Positions 47,080 to 59,442 of a DNA stretch of 64,000 bases are shown piece after piece. This stretch comes from Mactra quadrangularis (lineage: Eukaryota; Mollusca; Bivalvia; Venerida; Mactridae): the NCBI GenBank assembly GCA_025267735.1, contig CM046304.1:8246001-8310000 (forward strand), in the 5' to 3' direction. The position numbers were made by a program, and so were the translations under genes. Position 1 is the stretch's first letter; each line of letters begins with the position of its first letter. The notes below the pieces were generated by a model. It did not search any database and was not told where the DNA came from. It saw only the letters and a list, made by a program, of their open reading frames with translations.

Positions 47080-47203
47080 ATATGAGTGCGCACATGCTGC
47101 GCTCAGGTTTATATGTGTAACAGATGGTCACGTGATTGGTCAAATTTTTTGACCTTTAAATAGCGAATATTTAATGGGTCACTGGAGTGAAATGCTTGTA
47201 TAT
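47080..47203 (-). repeat. DIRS right inverted terminal repeat
   Basis: Inverse of 42034-42157, followed by a 67-bp outer extension to 47270 that pairs with the internal complementary region. Its high match to the left repeat suggests a fairly recent insertion. Confidence 0.9.
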
Positions 47204-47620
47204 TTCGGCCTCCGGCCATTCTCCAATAATGATCCCCATCCATCACAAAATGCTTGGATGGGGTTTCATTTTCAATGTCCCTTCGCCCTCATTTTTTTAA
47301 AAACAGAAGGTATCTGAGATTTTTTCTCATTAGATGATGTATACAACATATATGTACCTCCAACAAGTTTTGTCTCTCATTGAACATACTTTCTGGTGAA
47401 AACTTTAATCCAAAAATACAAAAACTGTTGATTTTGCGTTGTCCCTGCTTAGGGTACTTGTTTTTACTACAATATAATTTTGAAATAATATACCGTTTTG
47501 CTGCAAATGTTACCTTTACTAGTGGTCATTTGGGGTAATTCAATGAAAACATAAGCTTCCGAAATCAGACAAAAAAATGGCTAAAATTAAAAATTATTTA
47601 CCTGTGTCCCCAAATTGGAT

Positions 47621-50229
47621 GTAAGATACGTTAACAGTTATGGACATCATGCAGTAAGTCCAAATATTAACAATTTCACTCGGATTTATGCCAATATAAA
47701 CTCCCAAGTGGTTAATGTAAGAGATAAAAAAGGCTTTTGGCGTCTAAGATCTAATACAGATTAACCATATTTTTTAAATAATGAAAAATTCAATTGTTAC
47801 TTTAAGATTTAATAAGATACGTTAACTTTCCATATGTTACAACACATAAGCTAGTTCAGAAAGCAGGCAGAGTTACCTAATTTCACAATGCCTACTTCAT
47901 GCAGGCATAATCCAGAGATATTTCATCCTCAAAAAGTGCGATATGCTTACTTTATGGTAAAAAATAGTAAATGTCAATAAGATACGTTAACATAAGATAC
48001 GTTAACACGTACCTGATATTTCAATATTTGTCGAAAATAAATCATCTTTGGATTTACTTTCTAGCCAATTGCATTGCTAATTACCAAAATTTCCGCCCAA
48101 AACAGAAGTTGTAAAGTATTCCTGGCGATTATGACGAAAAAATCAAGCATTTTATGACAACTCCAGAAAACTGAAACCTTCTACTTATTTCTTATATTTA
48201 AGACAGTTAAACTTGCTTTTCATGTGAAACAAAGACAAGTCAGAACAATTGTATGCATTGTACATGTCTTGTTTGCTAATTTATGCCAACAGACATGAAC
48301 AAACTTGTTCAACGTATCTTACTCAATGTTAACGTATCTTACATTGTTTAAAAGACATGATATAACAAGCAAATACAAACTTATAGGATGTTAACTTATT
48401 AGAATTATAAAGTAAAATGGACAACTTTTGATATAAAACCTAAAAAAGCATTTCTTTCATTGAGTATTTGACAAAACTTATACATTGTAGTAAAGGTTAA
48501 CGTATCTTTCTTTCCAGCTTATGTATCTCAAAATACTAATGTACAGGAGGAAAAATAGACTAGAGCTTAATACCAGCAAGGGTATAAGAAATGAAAAATG
48601 ACAAATGGTCAAATATACCTTCTGAATATGGAGCAAAATTAAATGCTTAATCAAACAAAGTAACAATAAAATGTCTGAGTATTTCAACAAAAGAAAATTT
48701 ATTTGCAAAAAACACATTCCGAATGATTAAGGACAAAACAACAACAGAAGAATGCATTACAAATGAGGCTTATACGCACCCAGCACAATCTACAAGTTTA
48801 AATGAGAAAGAAAATTAAGGTTTCAGGTAAATTCAATATTGAAAAAGTTCTGAATATAGTTTGAGCAAGTACATCAGTCCAATGTACACGACAGATAGAC
48901 AAAACAAGATTGTTTTTTTGAAAATGCCAATTTGTGACCTAGAAAAACAAAGGGCCACCTTGTAGATTTAAGACTAAGGTCAGCAGCATACAGAAGTTGG
49001 TCTTGAAATGATCAGGTGAAAGCGCTTAAACAAAATTATGAACCTTTTTTAAAAAAGAAAAATATACACAAGTTTTAACATGAATTCAGATTGTAAGGAA
49101 TTACCATACGACTAAAACTAATGGAAACAAAACATCGTCCAGCACACCAGGATCTAAAACCAAATTAAAACTCAATGGTGCAGGTATAGTTTCGGACATA
49201 TTTCCACAGAAACTCAAGAAACACTTTTTATGCAAATAATGTAATCGAAAAAGTTTAATTTCATATAACAACGCCACGGTCCAAAACGGTACACCAGCAG
49301 AAAGAAGGACAAGTTGAAAATATATTTAGATAGTTGGACTTTTAAAACAAATTGTAGAACCTCTACCTTAATGAAAAACAAATCGACTATTTTGTTGCAA
49401 TAAAGCTGACAGCAGCTGTCTAAAGAAATAGATAATATGTAAAGTTATATGAAAATGGACCATATATTTTGAACTCTTAAGTCATGAACTGATTTTGATA
49501 AATGAGTAAGATACGTTAACAGATACAAAATAAATGTTTACAGAAAAATCAAATAGATATGTCTTCTTTCTGATAAATAAACATATTTGAAGCAAAAGAA
49601 CTAGCATTGTTTTGATTTTAACATAAATTGTGCCTTAACTAGTAAGTCTTTAAAATAAACGGCAGTGGAACTTATGTGAATTGAAAAAAGTAAGATACGT
49701 TACCTTTTTAAGTTTACCAATGTGAACATTTGATTGTTGTCTAAACAAACTAAGTTTAATTTTAGATTATCATTTTGAAGTGTTTGTAAGCAAATGCTAG
49801 CATAATTTTTGCTTATTGATTGCATTTACCTTAAATATATGTTAATAATTTTTTAGTAAGATACGTTATTATTTACCTTGTACAAATTAAGTGATTAAAC
49901 CTTACACTAGAAACATAGTAGCGGCATTAGAACTGGGTTTTTAGTGTGTTCTTACATTGACTTCTGTGCTACAGTTTTATTGTTTTATTAGCGCGAGTAA
50001 TTCCTGAATAAAACAAATTGATTTAGAAACACCTTCAAATTAAAAAAACAATCATTGTGTTTATTGTTAAATCAAGGACCAATAGAACTTCATGTCATAG
50101 GAAATATATAAATAATTGTCATAAAGTTTACCGTCATACTATGAAATACCTTTTAATAAATAATTATTAGATTTGCTATTGTCTATCGGTTCTAGAAATT
50201 TTATTTTAAAAATCTTAACGTATCTTACT
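47621..50229. repeat. Tract 5: dispersed GTAAGATACGTTAAC motif
   Basis: Eleven copies. Plus orientation at 47621, 47813, 47977, 47993, 49505, 49690 (ending TTACC) and 49856 (ending TTATT). Inverted at 48310, 48328, 48496 and 50214. The motif is up to 15 bp and nearly invariant while the intervening DNA shows no repetition. Copies at 47977/47993 and at 48310/48328 form close pairs. The first is preceded by 'tgtccccaaattggat'. AT-rich, no coding signal. Confidence 0.75.
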
Positions 50230-51830
50230 TTACATTTATATTACCTTTCGTTAAGCCATGACAACTTTCAGTAAAGTCTCCGATGCGTATTTTCTACTTC
50301 CAAATAGGTTAATGTTAAAGATTATAATGATAAAAGATGTCAAACTCCTACTTCATTTTTTATCAATTGTCAAATCCTAATTGTGCACTTTTTTGACATT
50401 GAGTGTCAACATAAAATGAACTACTGACAGTAACTGTTTGAATAATATTAAATGTTTGAAAATTTGTAACAGAACTTTTTACGCCAGTACATCAGTCTAT
50501 TAGAACAATACAATGTGGAACTATTTGAATGGGGCTCCTACAGGAAATTTTCACCGCTGTAAAAACTTTTATTCCCGATATCATGATAATTTGCTGTGCT
50601 TCCTAAATCCCATGTGCAGAATTTTTTAGTATTTGATTATATGTAATTATCACATTATTTTTATTCAAACCTTTCTCTGTATAACACACGTTTGAAATGT
50701 TGAGTCCATTCATTCACCTCAAAAGTAGTTTCACATGTTTGAAATGTTGAGTCCATTCATTTACCTCAAAAGGTAGTTTTTGTAGTAAGCAGTTATACTG
50801 ATTTCTCAAAATTGGTGTATAGTTGTTCTTCGAACAACTAAAAAAAATAAGCAAATCTAAATAGCCCTTCAAAATTAATGGTAATCATTTTTGATAAACC
50901 CTATGTAGTAGGCTTGCAAAGTGAAAATGTCTACAAACTTTTGGTGGGTACTGTATAGTAAGGGGTTTTATTTGTAGCTACATGTTTTAGGTTTCATGTC
51001 AAAATTCTATTTTGAATCCATGGGTCAGCACATCTAGCACAACTGGTCTACATCCTTCTATATTTGCTTTTACTAGTACTCGTATTTATATTTTTTGCAC
51101 TAATCCATCGAAATGTGCTTATTGCTAGTTGGTACAATAACAGCTGTGTAGTTTTTATACCTAATTTAATGTAGTAACTTCACTATCTTTTACTACTGTA
51201 AGAGCCTCCTATTTGAAATATAATGTGCCAAGGAGCATTTAATAGACAATATTTGGTATATATGTAAGCAGTCACCACAAACTCAACAGTTTATTACTGG
51301 ACAGTAGGTCCTGTCAAGATCAAAATTTTAAAGGACAAAACCAAGTCTTACAGGACCGAAGACATTTTAGAGATTGATTTTACATATTTTGATGAATTAA
51401 AAACTGTGTGAATGAGTTCAAATTCTTTGCAAGACAGTCGGTCCTGTAAGCCTGCAGATCTAGACCTTCTATTTTTTACTGGGTTTGTTGGTTGATCTGC
51501 CATGTTTGGTGGTGATAGTTCGCAAGTTTATGGTGTCTTTGTTGGATCAGGACAGTGCTAGCTACCAGTTACTATGGTATACATTGTATAATGCTTTCAT
51601 ATTCATTCTAGCATGTTAAATGTGGATCATAAGTTGTATATATTATTGTTGATTTGTTTATGTTTATCACACATTTGCAAGTGATTATTATATTAAATCA
51701 TAAAATACATTCTATCAGTGTTTTTTATTTAGATTGTATATCAATTCATTACTACAGCTGTCATAGTTGTTCAATTGCACCGTTATAGTTCTTGGGCACG
51801 GCATTTCTCAACAAGATCTATTCGGCTATG
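50230..51830. other. AT-rich non-coding DNA with a two-copy repeat
   Basis: At 50687-50780 a phrase of about 55 bp (gtttgaaatgttgagtccat...cacctcaaaa) is tandemly duplicated. 'ttgcaaagtgaaaatgtctacaaacttttggtgg' at 50914 resembles 'gtgcaaagtgaaaatgtttccaaacatttggtgg' at 39674, a dispersed repeat. Nothing else assigned. Confidence 0.45.
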
Positions 51831-51836
51831 AAGTTT

Positions 51837-52250
51837 CAGGCTGATATCTTTAATACCTTTAGAGTTATGTCGCAGACAAAAATCAAGTATGAAAAATTCA
51901 AAGGGCAATAACTCCAAAATTATGCGAAAGAGTTAGGGTTTTTGGTACTGCACCTCCCGACAATGAGATCTTTTTAGTTATGAAGTTTCAAGTTGATATC
52001 TCCAATACTTACAGAGTAATGTCTGGGACTAGCAGAAAGTATAAAAACAAAAAGTAACATAAACTCCAAAAATAGGCAAGGAGTTACAGTCCTTATACAT
52101 TGCACATTTACTTGATGAGATCTATTTACCTACAAAGTATCACATCAATTTCTCTCTTAGTTTCCGAGTTATGTCCCAGTCAAAGTAGTAAGAGAGTCCT
52201 GAGGACCCTGGACCGCTCACTTGAGAACTAGACGCTTAGGGCATCTAAAA
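51837..52250. repeat. Degenerate tandem of the 'aactccaaaa' bivalve repeat
   Basis: About three units of 120-130 bp, each with 'atgaagttt/atcac', 'gatatct', 'gagttatgtc' and 'aactccaaaa'. 'Agggcaataactccaaaat' is a phrase I associate with very common bivalve interspersed repeats. It ends 'gaggaccctggaccgctcacttgagaac'. Confidence 0.5.
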
Positions 52251-52859
52251 AAGATTGTTCAACAGTTTCAGCCAATAAAAACAGTGATACCTAGGGCTGG
52301 GCCAACTTTGAACTCAGGAGCATAATTTAAACAATTTTTGGAGAAGACCTCAAAATAATACCACAAAACAAATATGAACGCTCTATGCATTGTCGTTTTT
52401 TGTGTTTTTTTTTTTGAGAAAAAGATTTTTAACGTTTTGACCTCAGGGGCATAATTTGAACAATCTTTGTAAAGCACCTTCTAAGTGATGCCTTAGGCCA
52501 AATAGCAAAGTCATAGGCCTTAAAGTGTTTGAGAGATTTTTTAACATTTCCTTAGGCCACAACAAATTGATCATATGTTCTATGGATTTTGTCCGAAAAA
52601 AATTGGAGCGAGCAAGCGAAAAAAAAAAAAATATTTTTTTCCATATTTTGTATTTTGAGAAGCGAGCGAGGAGCAAAGAAAAAAATTGTGCGGTTTTTAT
52701 TTACTAAAGGCTAAAAGAGCATAGAAAATATGGACATTCTTAAAGAAAAACATTTGAAATTCATTTATAAATGCATAAGAAATAACTTTATAGTGTAAAT
52801 TAGTCACTATAGTCATTTATACTCAGCAAAAATAAAAACCTGACACTTTATTTCTGTCA

Positions 52860-54480
52860 ATTACTTTTTTATATGTGTGTTAAATAAAATGTTGTGTAGT
52901 GTGTATACATGTACTATCGTTACACTACATGTACACACCTGTTTTGTCTTGTCCGACTATTGTCAATAATACGCACCCAAGCGTAAATTTTCAATTTTCG
53001 CACGTAAACCTCGTGCAGACTGAACTGTGTCAGATAGACAGTTATGAAAGGCACTATACATGTGTTCAGTATCAGTGTAGTGTAATTCACACCTAAAAGC
53101 CACTAAACAAAGACAAAATCTTTATCATCAATCTAAAAACAAGTAATACTATCTAAAAGACTATCGAACATAACCGCCTTGGGATTATGATAACTCTCTC
53201 AAGCGGGTTCCCTTGTAGGGGTCAAGCTCTTCAAAATATCAGTTTCTTATAAAAGTGGGGTACTTTTATAACATGCAAATTAGACAACGGAGAATGTCGG
53301 AGATACTCTCTCAGCCAATCAAATTGCTTGAAAAGTATTTGATAAAACTTACACGACTATGTTAAGTGTTGGATATATCAAATCGTTTTCCAGTGTTTAA
53401 CTCGAGAAACCAGTGCGTGTAAGTTTTGAGTTGGCAAATATCTAAACTGATGCTAAAAAGAAACGCCTCATTTCAGCTAGGTACATAATTTTCATGATCA
53501 GAATACCAAGAGAAAACATTAATGTTGTTAGCTTGTAAAAAGTATTTGGTGACGTGTGCAACGTGAGGTCTGTCGTCCTTATTCTGATAGAAAAAGTATT
53601 GACGTTGCCAGAATATAGCGACACTCACATGGCATAACAGCTGGTCAATACGATGTGTACACAAAATTACCTCAGCAAACAACGAGTTGTGACTGAAACT
53701 CGTTTTAAGACACTTATAAGTCTGAGGGAGTTACCTAAGTCGAAATACGACTCATCACTGAACTCCCAACACCATTGTTGTGACGATACGATGGTAGAGA
53801 TAGACGTCGGTGACGATGGCAAAACTTTAGAATTAGTCCGCGGTACGGACGGTTTACGCCAAACAAGAAGTTTTCCTCATTGAATGTCGACTTATTTGGC
53901 GTACGAGGTTACCCTTTCACTACACGTGACGTAGATATTGCCGTGAAAATCTATTACGCGAATGACGTTGGCGTTAACATAAATTTTGTAGTTGTCTTGT
54001 CTTACCCACGTTACACCCGTTCTATCTGAACGTGGCATATCAGCAAACGTTTCTGTGTACTTAAAGACTTAATTGATTCGTTTCTTTTTCTCGTCAGTAT
54101 ATGTTTATGTATGATTTTATAAAACTATTTACATGAGTTTCGTGAGTTTTAATTAGTTTTCGCGCGAAATTCACTGTACAAAACGTGTATTTATCAAAGC
54201 AGGAAATTTGTTTACTTCCGAATTGAAGTTGTGGTTATTTTTAGCCACGACGGGATATCCCGACCTTGTTCGTCGAGTTCCGGGATTTTCCGTAGAGTCT
54301 TTACTTTCGTTTTTAATCGCGAATTTCAAAATAGAATTAGTATAAAATCTGGAGAAAATACTTGAGAATTTTGTGCCTGGGATGCGTTTTATATATTAGT
54401 TTAATGTTTGCATAAGTTTTAAGCAAAACCATGATACTTGAAAATTATCAGCGTTCAGTTTAGTAAAGGGGCTAAAGTTG
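52860..54480 (+). other. Extra 5' cargo of the Tc1 element
   Basis: Non-transposase DNA inside the inverted termini. GC content rises and CpG is frequent from about 53600. A short frame from ATG at 53791 (MVEIDVGDDGKTLELVRG..., TGA at 53881-53883) and several 'cgtgacg' motifs give it a promoter/first-exon look. It may be captured host sequence or the element's own long leader. No homology recognised. Confidence 0.4.
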
Positions 54481-54492
54481 ATTGCTTTCATG

Positions 54493-55503
54493 ATGGCACG
54501 TTTGTCAGAAAGAGAACGAAATCAAGCAATAGGAATGCTGCGGGGTGGGGTATCCGTTGTTAACGTGAGTAGAATGTTTAACTGCAGCCGCAACACAGTT
54601 CATGAACTTGTAAGACGCTATAGACTTACGGGTGATGTGCATGATCGTCCAAGGCCAGGTAGGCCAAGGGCAACTACCCAAAGGGACGACCGTGCCATCG
54701 TTTTAACTCACTTACGCGACAGGTTCAGACCGGCGACTTTGACAGCACCAACGTTTAATGTTACTGCTCAAACCATTCATAATCGGTTACGTGCATGCCA
54801 GCGTCCTATTAGAGTTCGGCGCCCATATACAGACGGTATTCTAACTTTACGCCATCGTCATGCTCGTATTGGGTGGGCACGTGCGCACTTTCACTGGCGG
54901 CGAAGTGACTGGAATACCGTTCTGTTTTCAGATGAGTCTCGTTACAATCTCAGTCATGCTGACGACCGTGCAAGAGTTTATCGGCGGCAGGGCGAAAGGT
55001 TCGCACCTGTTTGTGTTTGATAGCATGATCGTTTTGGTGGTGGAGGCGTAATGGTGTGGGGCGGTATAATGGGTGGACAGAAGACCCGGCTTATTGTTAT
55101 CCGCGGCAACTTGAACGCCCAGAGATACAGTAACATTGACGAAGTCTTGAATGCCGAAGCCATTCCATTTATGCAAAGGAACGCCCCAGTTGTGTTTCAA
55201 CATGACAACGCCCGTCCTCACACCGCGAGGATTACACGCGCTGGCTTAGCTGCAGCCAACGTCAACACCATGCAATGGCCAGCAAAGTCTCCAGATATGA
55301 ACCCCATAGAGCATATCTGGGATGCGCTTGGCAGAAATGTTCGGCGAAATCACAACCCACAAAACATCCACGAGCTGACAAATGCGTTGATAGCAGAATG
55401 GAACAACCTTCCGAATAACTTGTTCAACATTACGTCAATTCTATGCGTCGACGCGTTGACGCACTTCTTAGAGCTAGAGGAGGCCACAACAGATATTGAA
55501 TGA
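54493..55503 (+). pseudogene. Tc1 transposase with double in-frame stop
   Basis: Starts MARLSERERNQAIGMLRGG. N-terminal paired-type HTH domains with GRPRATT between them, then catalytic blocks VLFSDESRYNL (first Asp), VFQHDNARPHTA (second Asp) and MNPIEHIWDALG (Glu). Exactly 34 residues separate the second Asp and the Glu: DD34E, Tc1 family. Adjacent stops TGA TAG at 55018-55023 interrupt an otherwise single frame between ERFAPVCV and HDRFGGGGVMVWGG. All else, including the catalytic triad and the 3' end, is intact, so inactivation looks recent. It starts at the second of two consecutive ATGs, matching the homologue at 39282. Confidence 0.92.
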
Positions 55504-55731
55504 AATAACAACTCAAATTTAATTTTACAACTGTTGATGAAATGATTAAAACATATCCACACGTAGTCAACATGGTACAGCCACAAAACTGATAAATTTA
55601 ATTTTGACCCTTACATCAGAACATGTGTAATTTAACAAACCAAAACGTCATTAATAACCACCAAAATCCATATCAATGTTGTGCATACATCTTTCTATCA
55701 TGCCCAATATTTGTTTTTACATTTCAGTCAT

Positions 55732-56031
55732 AACCCGGGTCGATAGCGCAGTTGGTAGCGCGCCGGGATTTGGATACTCGTGCCCGAGGGGGTGCGGATT
55801 CGAATCCCACCCGGGGAGGTTATACCCTTCCATGAAAAATTGACAATAATGTCGATTTTCCTCCATTGATTAGATAATATGGAGAAGTTTCCGGCCTTGT
55901 GGAAGGGTAGGTGAGTACTGGTTATAGACAATGGTCCAGGAAAGCTAGGTTAGGTGCGCTGGACGCCGTGAAATGACCTAAAATTGTGTTCATACGGCGT
56001 TAACTCCAATAAATAAATAAATAAATATAAA
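55732..56031 (+). mobile_element. SINE nested in the Tc1 element
   Basis: tRNA-like head (A box TAGCGCAGTTGG, B box GGATTCGAATCCC), a 150-bp body, the conserved tail (cgccgtgaaatgacctaaaa ... catacggcgttaa) and an (AAAT)n end. The 13-bp target duplication acatttcagtcat is perfect at 55719-55731 and 56032-56044. The head differs from the SINEs at 11130 and 40215 but the tail domain is shared. Confidence 0.93.
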
Positions 56032-56101
56032 ACATTTCAGTCATTTGGTCTTTAAAAACTTAAACAAATATACACTGTCAGGTTTTTATTTTTGCTGAGT
56101 A

Positions 56102-57650
56102 TATATTGTCTTTGTGTCATAATCGTGCATATTTAGATATGAATTCTGCATATAAGGTGTTACTACCATAAATAATTATTTATATTGTTGGATTAGAACT
56201 ATCAAGTACCTTTGTTCTAACTAAAGCGTCAGATTAAGAAAGCCTTTGCTATTATGGTTTTATAATGGTGACCTAGACATATCAGAATAGCTCCAGTGGG
56301 GAATACATGAAGTAAGTTATTATATGAAACAGGGCACTGTCATTACCTTACTACATGTACTCCATATTCAAACATTAATTATTATGAAATCTTAAAATGA
56401 CATGACTTTTAAATATAATTAAATATAATATTCTATAACAATTTCTGGTGTAATCAAATAATAATCAGCTGTATGCAATATAAAGTAAGATAACAATTAC
56501 TTTAGATTCAAATTAAATTGTATTTAAAACTAGTAAGGAGTAGCGGTAAAAAGGTATACATACACCTTCATGAATGTAACAATAAAGCTAACTTCATTTG
56601 TATTTGGTATTTCTTTAAAAATACTGGATAACATAACTAGGAAGCACAGAATAATACCAATTGTCAGAAACACACTAAAATTATAATGGACCAAACCTGC
56701 AGACATTTTTATGTATGAAAATAGTCTTAATAATTGGATAAGCTAGGCTATAGACTACAAACATCCAACATTTAATTGAACAAGTCTGAAAAGATAGGAT
56801 CAGAACCCCTCTAAAACTATATTAAACCAAACCTGTTGACTTTGGGTGTATAAATTTAGTCTTGATAATTTGGTAAATTAGGCTATGGACTAAATAACAT
56901 TCAACTAAACTTAAGTTAGCTTGAAAGAGAATTTTCAGATCAGCATCCCTACAAAACTTGAATGGACCAATCATAGCCTAATAACTTTTTATGAATGCAT
57001 ATAGTCTCATTATTGGGTAAGTCATGCTTAGAACTAAACAACATTCAATTATTCTAAAGTTGTCATGAAAAACCTTTTTTTTGTTAGCATCCCTCTAAAA
57101 TTATATTGGAACAAACCTGTTCACTTTTTTTGGTATCATCACATTTTTTCTAATTTTGGTAAAATTATGCAAATTTTTTATGTCTAAAATCCACTATAAT
57201 TCAACTGAGCCTGTAAGATTAATTTGGGGCATCAAAATTTTAAGAATGTTAACTTTTCTCCCTTTCCTACCTGTTCTCTAAGTAATGGATCGGCCTGCAT
57301 AAGTTTTAATCTGTAAGGACATGTATGACGTAAAACATAAGCTGTGTAAAGTCTTTGTAGACGCAATGTCTACGTCACATTTAACTAGTGTGAAAACAAT
57401 TTAAGAAGCGTAGAGCTCTCGCGTGTATAAAAATTTATGAAAAGTATGCATGGATGTATTTAAGAATTGTGAAAATGTATACGATATTATTTTATGGACT
57501 AAGACAGAACAAAGGATTGTGTCGTCGTATTTTCTAAAGACGTATGTTAACAAGATTGCATAACTGTTTTTACCGTAATAGTGAAATTAGGCTGATTTAT
57601 ATGGAAAGCCTTGACTGTCTTATATGTACATTAACGAACGTTGTTGTGTT
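56102..57650. repeat. AT-rich DNA with degenerate tandem repeat of about 130 bp
   Basis: Between 56680 and 57200, four diverged units share 'ggaccaaacctg', 'tatagtctt.ataattgggtaa', 'taggctatagacta' and 'acatccaac/acattcaa' at spacing of 120-150 bp. The flanks (56102-56670 and 57200-57650) hold nothing I can name. Confidence 0.45.
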
Positions 57651-57654
57651 GAAA

Positions 57655-58004
57655 GAGCATTATATTAAGTAGTTTGTTCATTATATTGAGTGCTTTCTTT
57701 ATTATATTCGGTGGTTTGACCATTATATTGAGTACATTCTTCATTATACTCGGTAGTTTGATCATTATATAAAGTGCATTCTTCATTATACTCGGTGGTT
57801 TCATCATTATATAAAGTGCATTCTTCATTATACTGGGTGGTTTCGTCATTATACTGAGTGCTTTCTTCATTATACTCGGTGGTTAGATCATTATATTGAG
57901 TGCTTTCTTCATTATACTCGGTGGTTTGAGCATTATATAAGGTGCATTCTTCATTATATTCTGTGGTTTGGTCATTATATTGTGTCGATGGTACCCTATG
58001 CTAA
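57655..58004 (-). repeat. 42-bp satellite, block 1
   Basis: Units of 'ttcattatactcggtggtttgatcattatataaagtgca' type in 42-bp steps, about eight copies, ending 'gtcgatggtaccctatgctaa'. The last 140 bp are identical to the end of block 2 (62195-62346). Confidence 0.85.
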
Positions 58005-58126
58005 GAGCAGACGGCGACCATAGACAGGACGACGTGAGTTTATTTTACATACATTTTATGAAACATGCATTACATTTATATCATATAAAGAAGGTTTTGA
58101 GTTTGTACATTTAGTACCTTGTTTGA

Positions 58127-58160
58127 TACAATACAATACAATACAATACAATACAATACA
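58127..58160 (+). repeat. (ATACA)n microsatellite
   Basis: Six to seven perfect ATACA units. Confidence 0.9.
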
Positions 58161-58619
58161 CAGGCAACGTTGATGAAATGATGCAGTTGCGATTCGACTC
58201 GCCCAGGAAAAACCAGAGATAGAACATATTGCTCGTTGCTCTGGAAACCTGTGTCCATTTGTCAGGTGTCGTATCGCGAAATGTTGGACCTCATTTGCTT
58301 TGCATTGCCTAAATCAGATGTAAATGCATAGTTATGTACACAATAATCACATCCAATCATCTACTTGTCAAAAAACGACAAATCTATACATATTACATTT
58401 CTTATAAACACTACTAGATCTGCCAGCTTCACAATAACATTAAAACTAAACTGTTTGACAATAATTTTAGTTAACATTACTTTTACAGATCTTAACGAAA
58501 TTCAAACTAAACATGGAAACAAAGTATGCAAATGAAGTGGATACATTTTCACAGTGCTTATCAGTCATACAATGTGTCCCCATTGACAAAAAAAACTTCC
58601 AATATTAAAACGGAACTAA

Positions 58620-58803
58620 AATTAGACTTGTAGTCCTGTCCAGTGCGTCCGCTAGAATGACCAATTCTTTACACAACACTGTATTCATAACAAAACCCCA
58701 CGAAAATCTCGTGATCATCAAATATTAACTAAATTCACCCTGTAGAATCCGTTACGCGTAGACAAATATTTCACGCTATTCGTTGAAACGCGTGAAATTA
58801 ATA
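58620..58803 (-). repeat. 184-bp direct repeat, copy A2
   Basis: Identical base for base, as read, to 61901-62084. It runs from 'aattagacttgtagtcc' to 'gcgtgaaattaata'. Confidence 0.95.
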
Positions 58804-59094
58804 GTCTAACGCTACACTTTACACAAGATAAAAGCAACACCAATTTGCAATGAGCAGACGGCGACCATAGACAAACATAATACAAAAGAAAGGGCTGGAA
58901 GAGTAATTTGGAAAAGATTATCAAAATAAGGAAACCTTATTACAATTATTACAATAAAAACTATCTATGCGTATGTAGCTACAAAAGACAAACGCTCAAG
59001 TATGGACAATGTAATTACTGTTGGCTTAGTTCCGTCTAAATGCGCATAAACCAATAATAAAGAACGCACATTTGCGAAATTATATTAATATATA

Positions 59095-59442
59095 TTATAA
59101 TGATATCAGTCTTGAAACGTTTAATCTGGTATCTAAGGAATCTCTTATATAATTATCTTTACTAACACCGCTTTTCCAACGACCATGGCGCTTAAGACAT
59201 CTGTCACTGATACCCGAGTTGGCTGCCAATATTGCGCCACCTGAACTAAGAGAATGAATGCCTAAGTTTAGATTTTGTTTACAGCTTTTAAAACGACTGA
59301 TAAGTGTTTCCCTAGCTATTGTGTAACTTAAAGGTTTGTCTTTGTAAATCAAATTATTAATACCCTTAGATCTAAAACAAGGTCTGAAAAGGTACTTTGT
59401 ATCCATTGTCGACTTACGACTGATAGTTAAAATAACGCTCAA
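59095..59442 (-). pseudogene. Tyrosine recombinase C-terminal fragment
   Basis: TKYLFRPCF, PLSYTIARETLISRFK, GIHSLSSGGAILAANSGI, RCLKRHGRWKS, KDNYIRDS and LNVSRLISL follow the order of DIRS/Ngaro-type recombinases. The nucleophilic Tyr (NYI) is kept, but the HxxR box reads HSLS, with the catalytic Arg replaced by Ser. The first catalytic Arg region is missing because the open frame starts too late. 115 codons, stop at 59095-59097. Confidence 0.8.

Larger units (their letters stand above)
42006..47270 (+). mobile_element. DIRS-type tyrosine-recombinase retrotransposon
   Basis: A 5.27-kb element. Inverted terminal repeats of about 124 bp lie at 42034-42157 and 47080-47203, each with a unique outer extension (42006-42033 and 47204-47270). 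An internal complementary region at 46804-46916 is complementary to both outer ends joined together, the diagnostic DIRS architecture for a circular intermediate (established for DIRS-1). Genes in order: gag-like, RT/RNase H with an associated C-terminal domain, tyrosine recombinase. Gag and the recombinase are frameshifted, while the RT frame is intact. Confidence 0.92.
52820..56101 (+). mobile_element. Tc1-like transposon, 3.28 kb
   Basis: Termini TACTCAGCAAAAATAAAAAC / GTTTTTATTTTTGCTGAGTA are perfectly inverted, with TA at 52818-52819 and 56102-56103. It contains a DD34E transposase (54493-55503) and, downstream, a nested SINE (55732-56031). Without the SINE it is 2.98 kb, well above the usual 1.3-1.8 kb, because 1.65 kb of other DNA lies between the left terminus and the transposase. 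Confidence 0.9.

Noticed and set aside
48478..48717. Minus-strand hydrophobic 79-codon frame as a membrane protein
   Set aside because: Leu/Ile/Phe-rich because of AT-rich antisense composition within tract 5; no other evidence.
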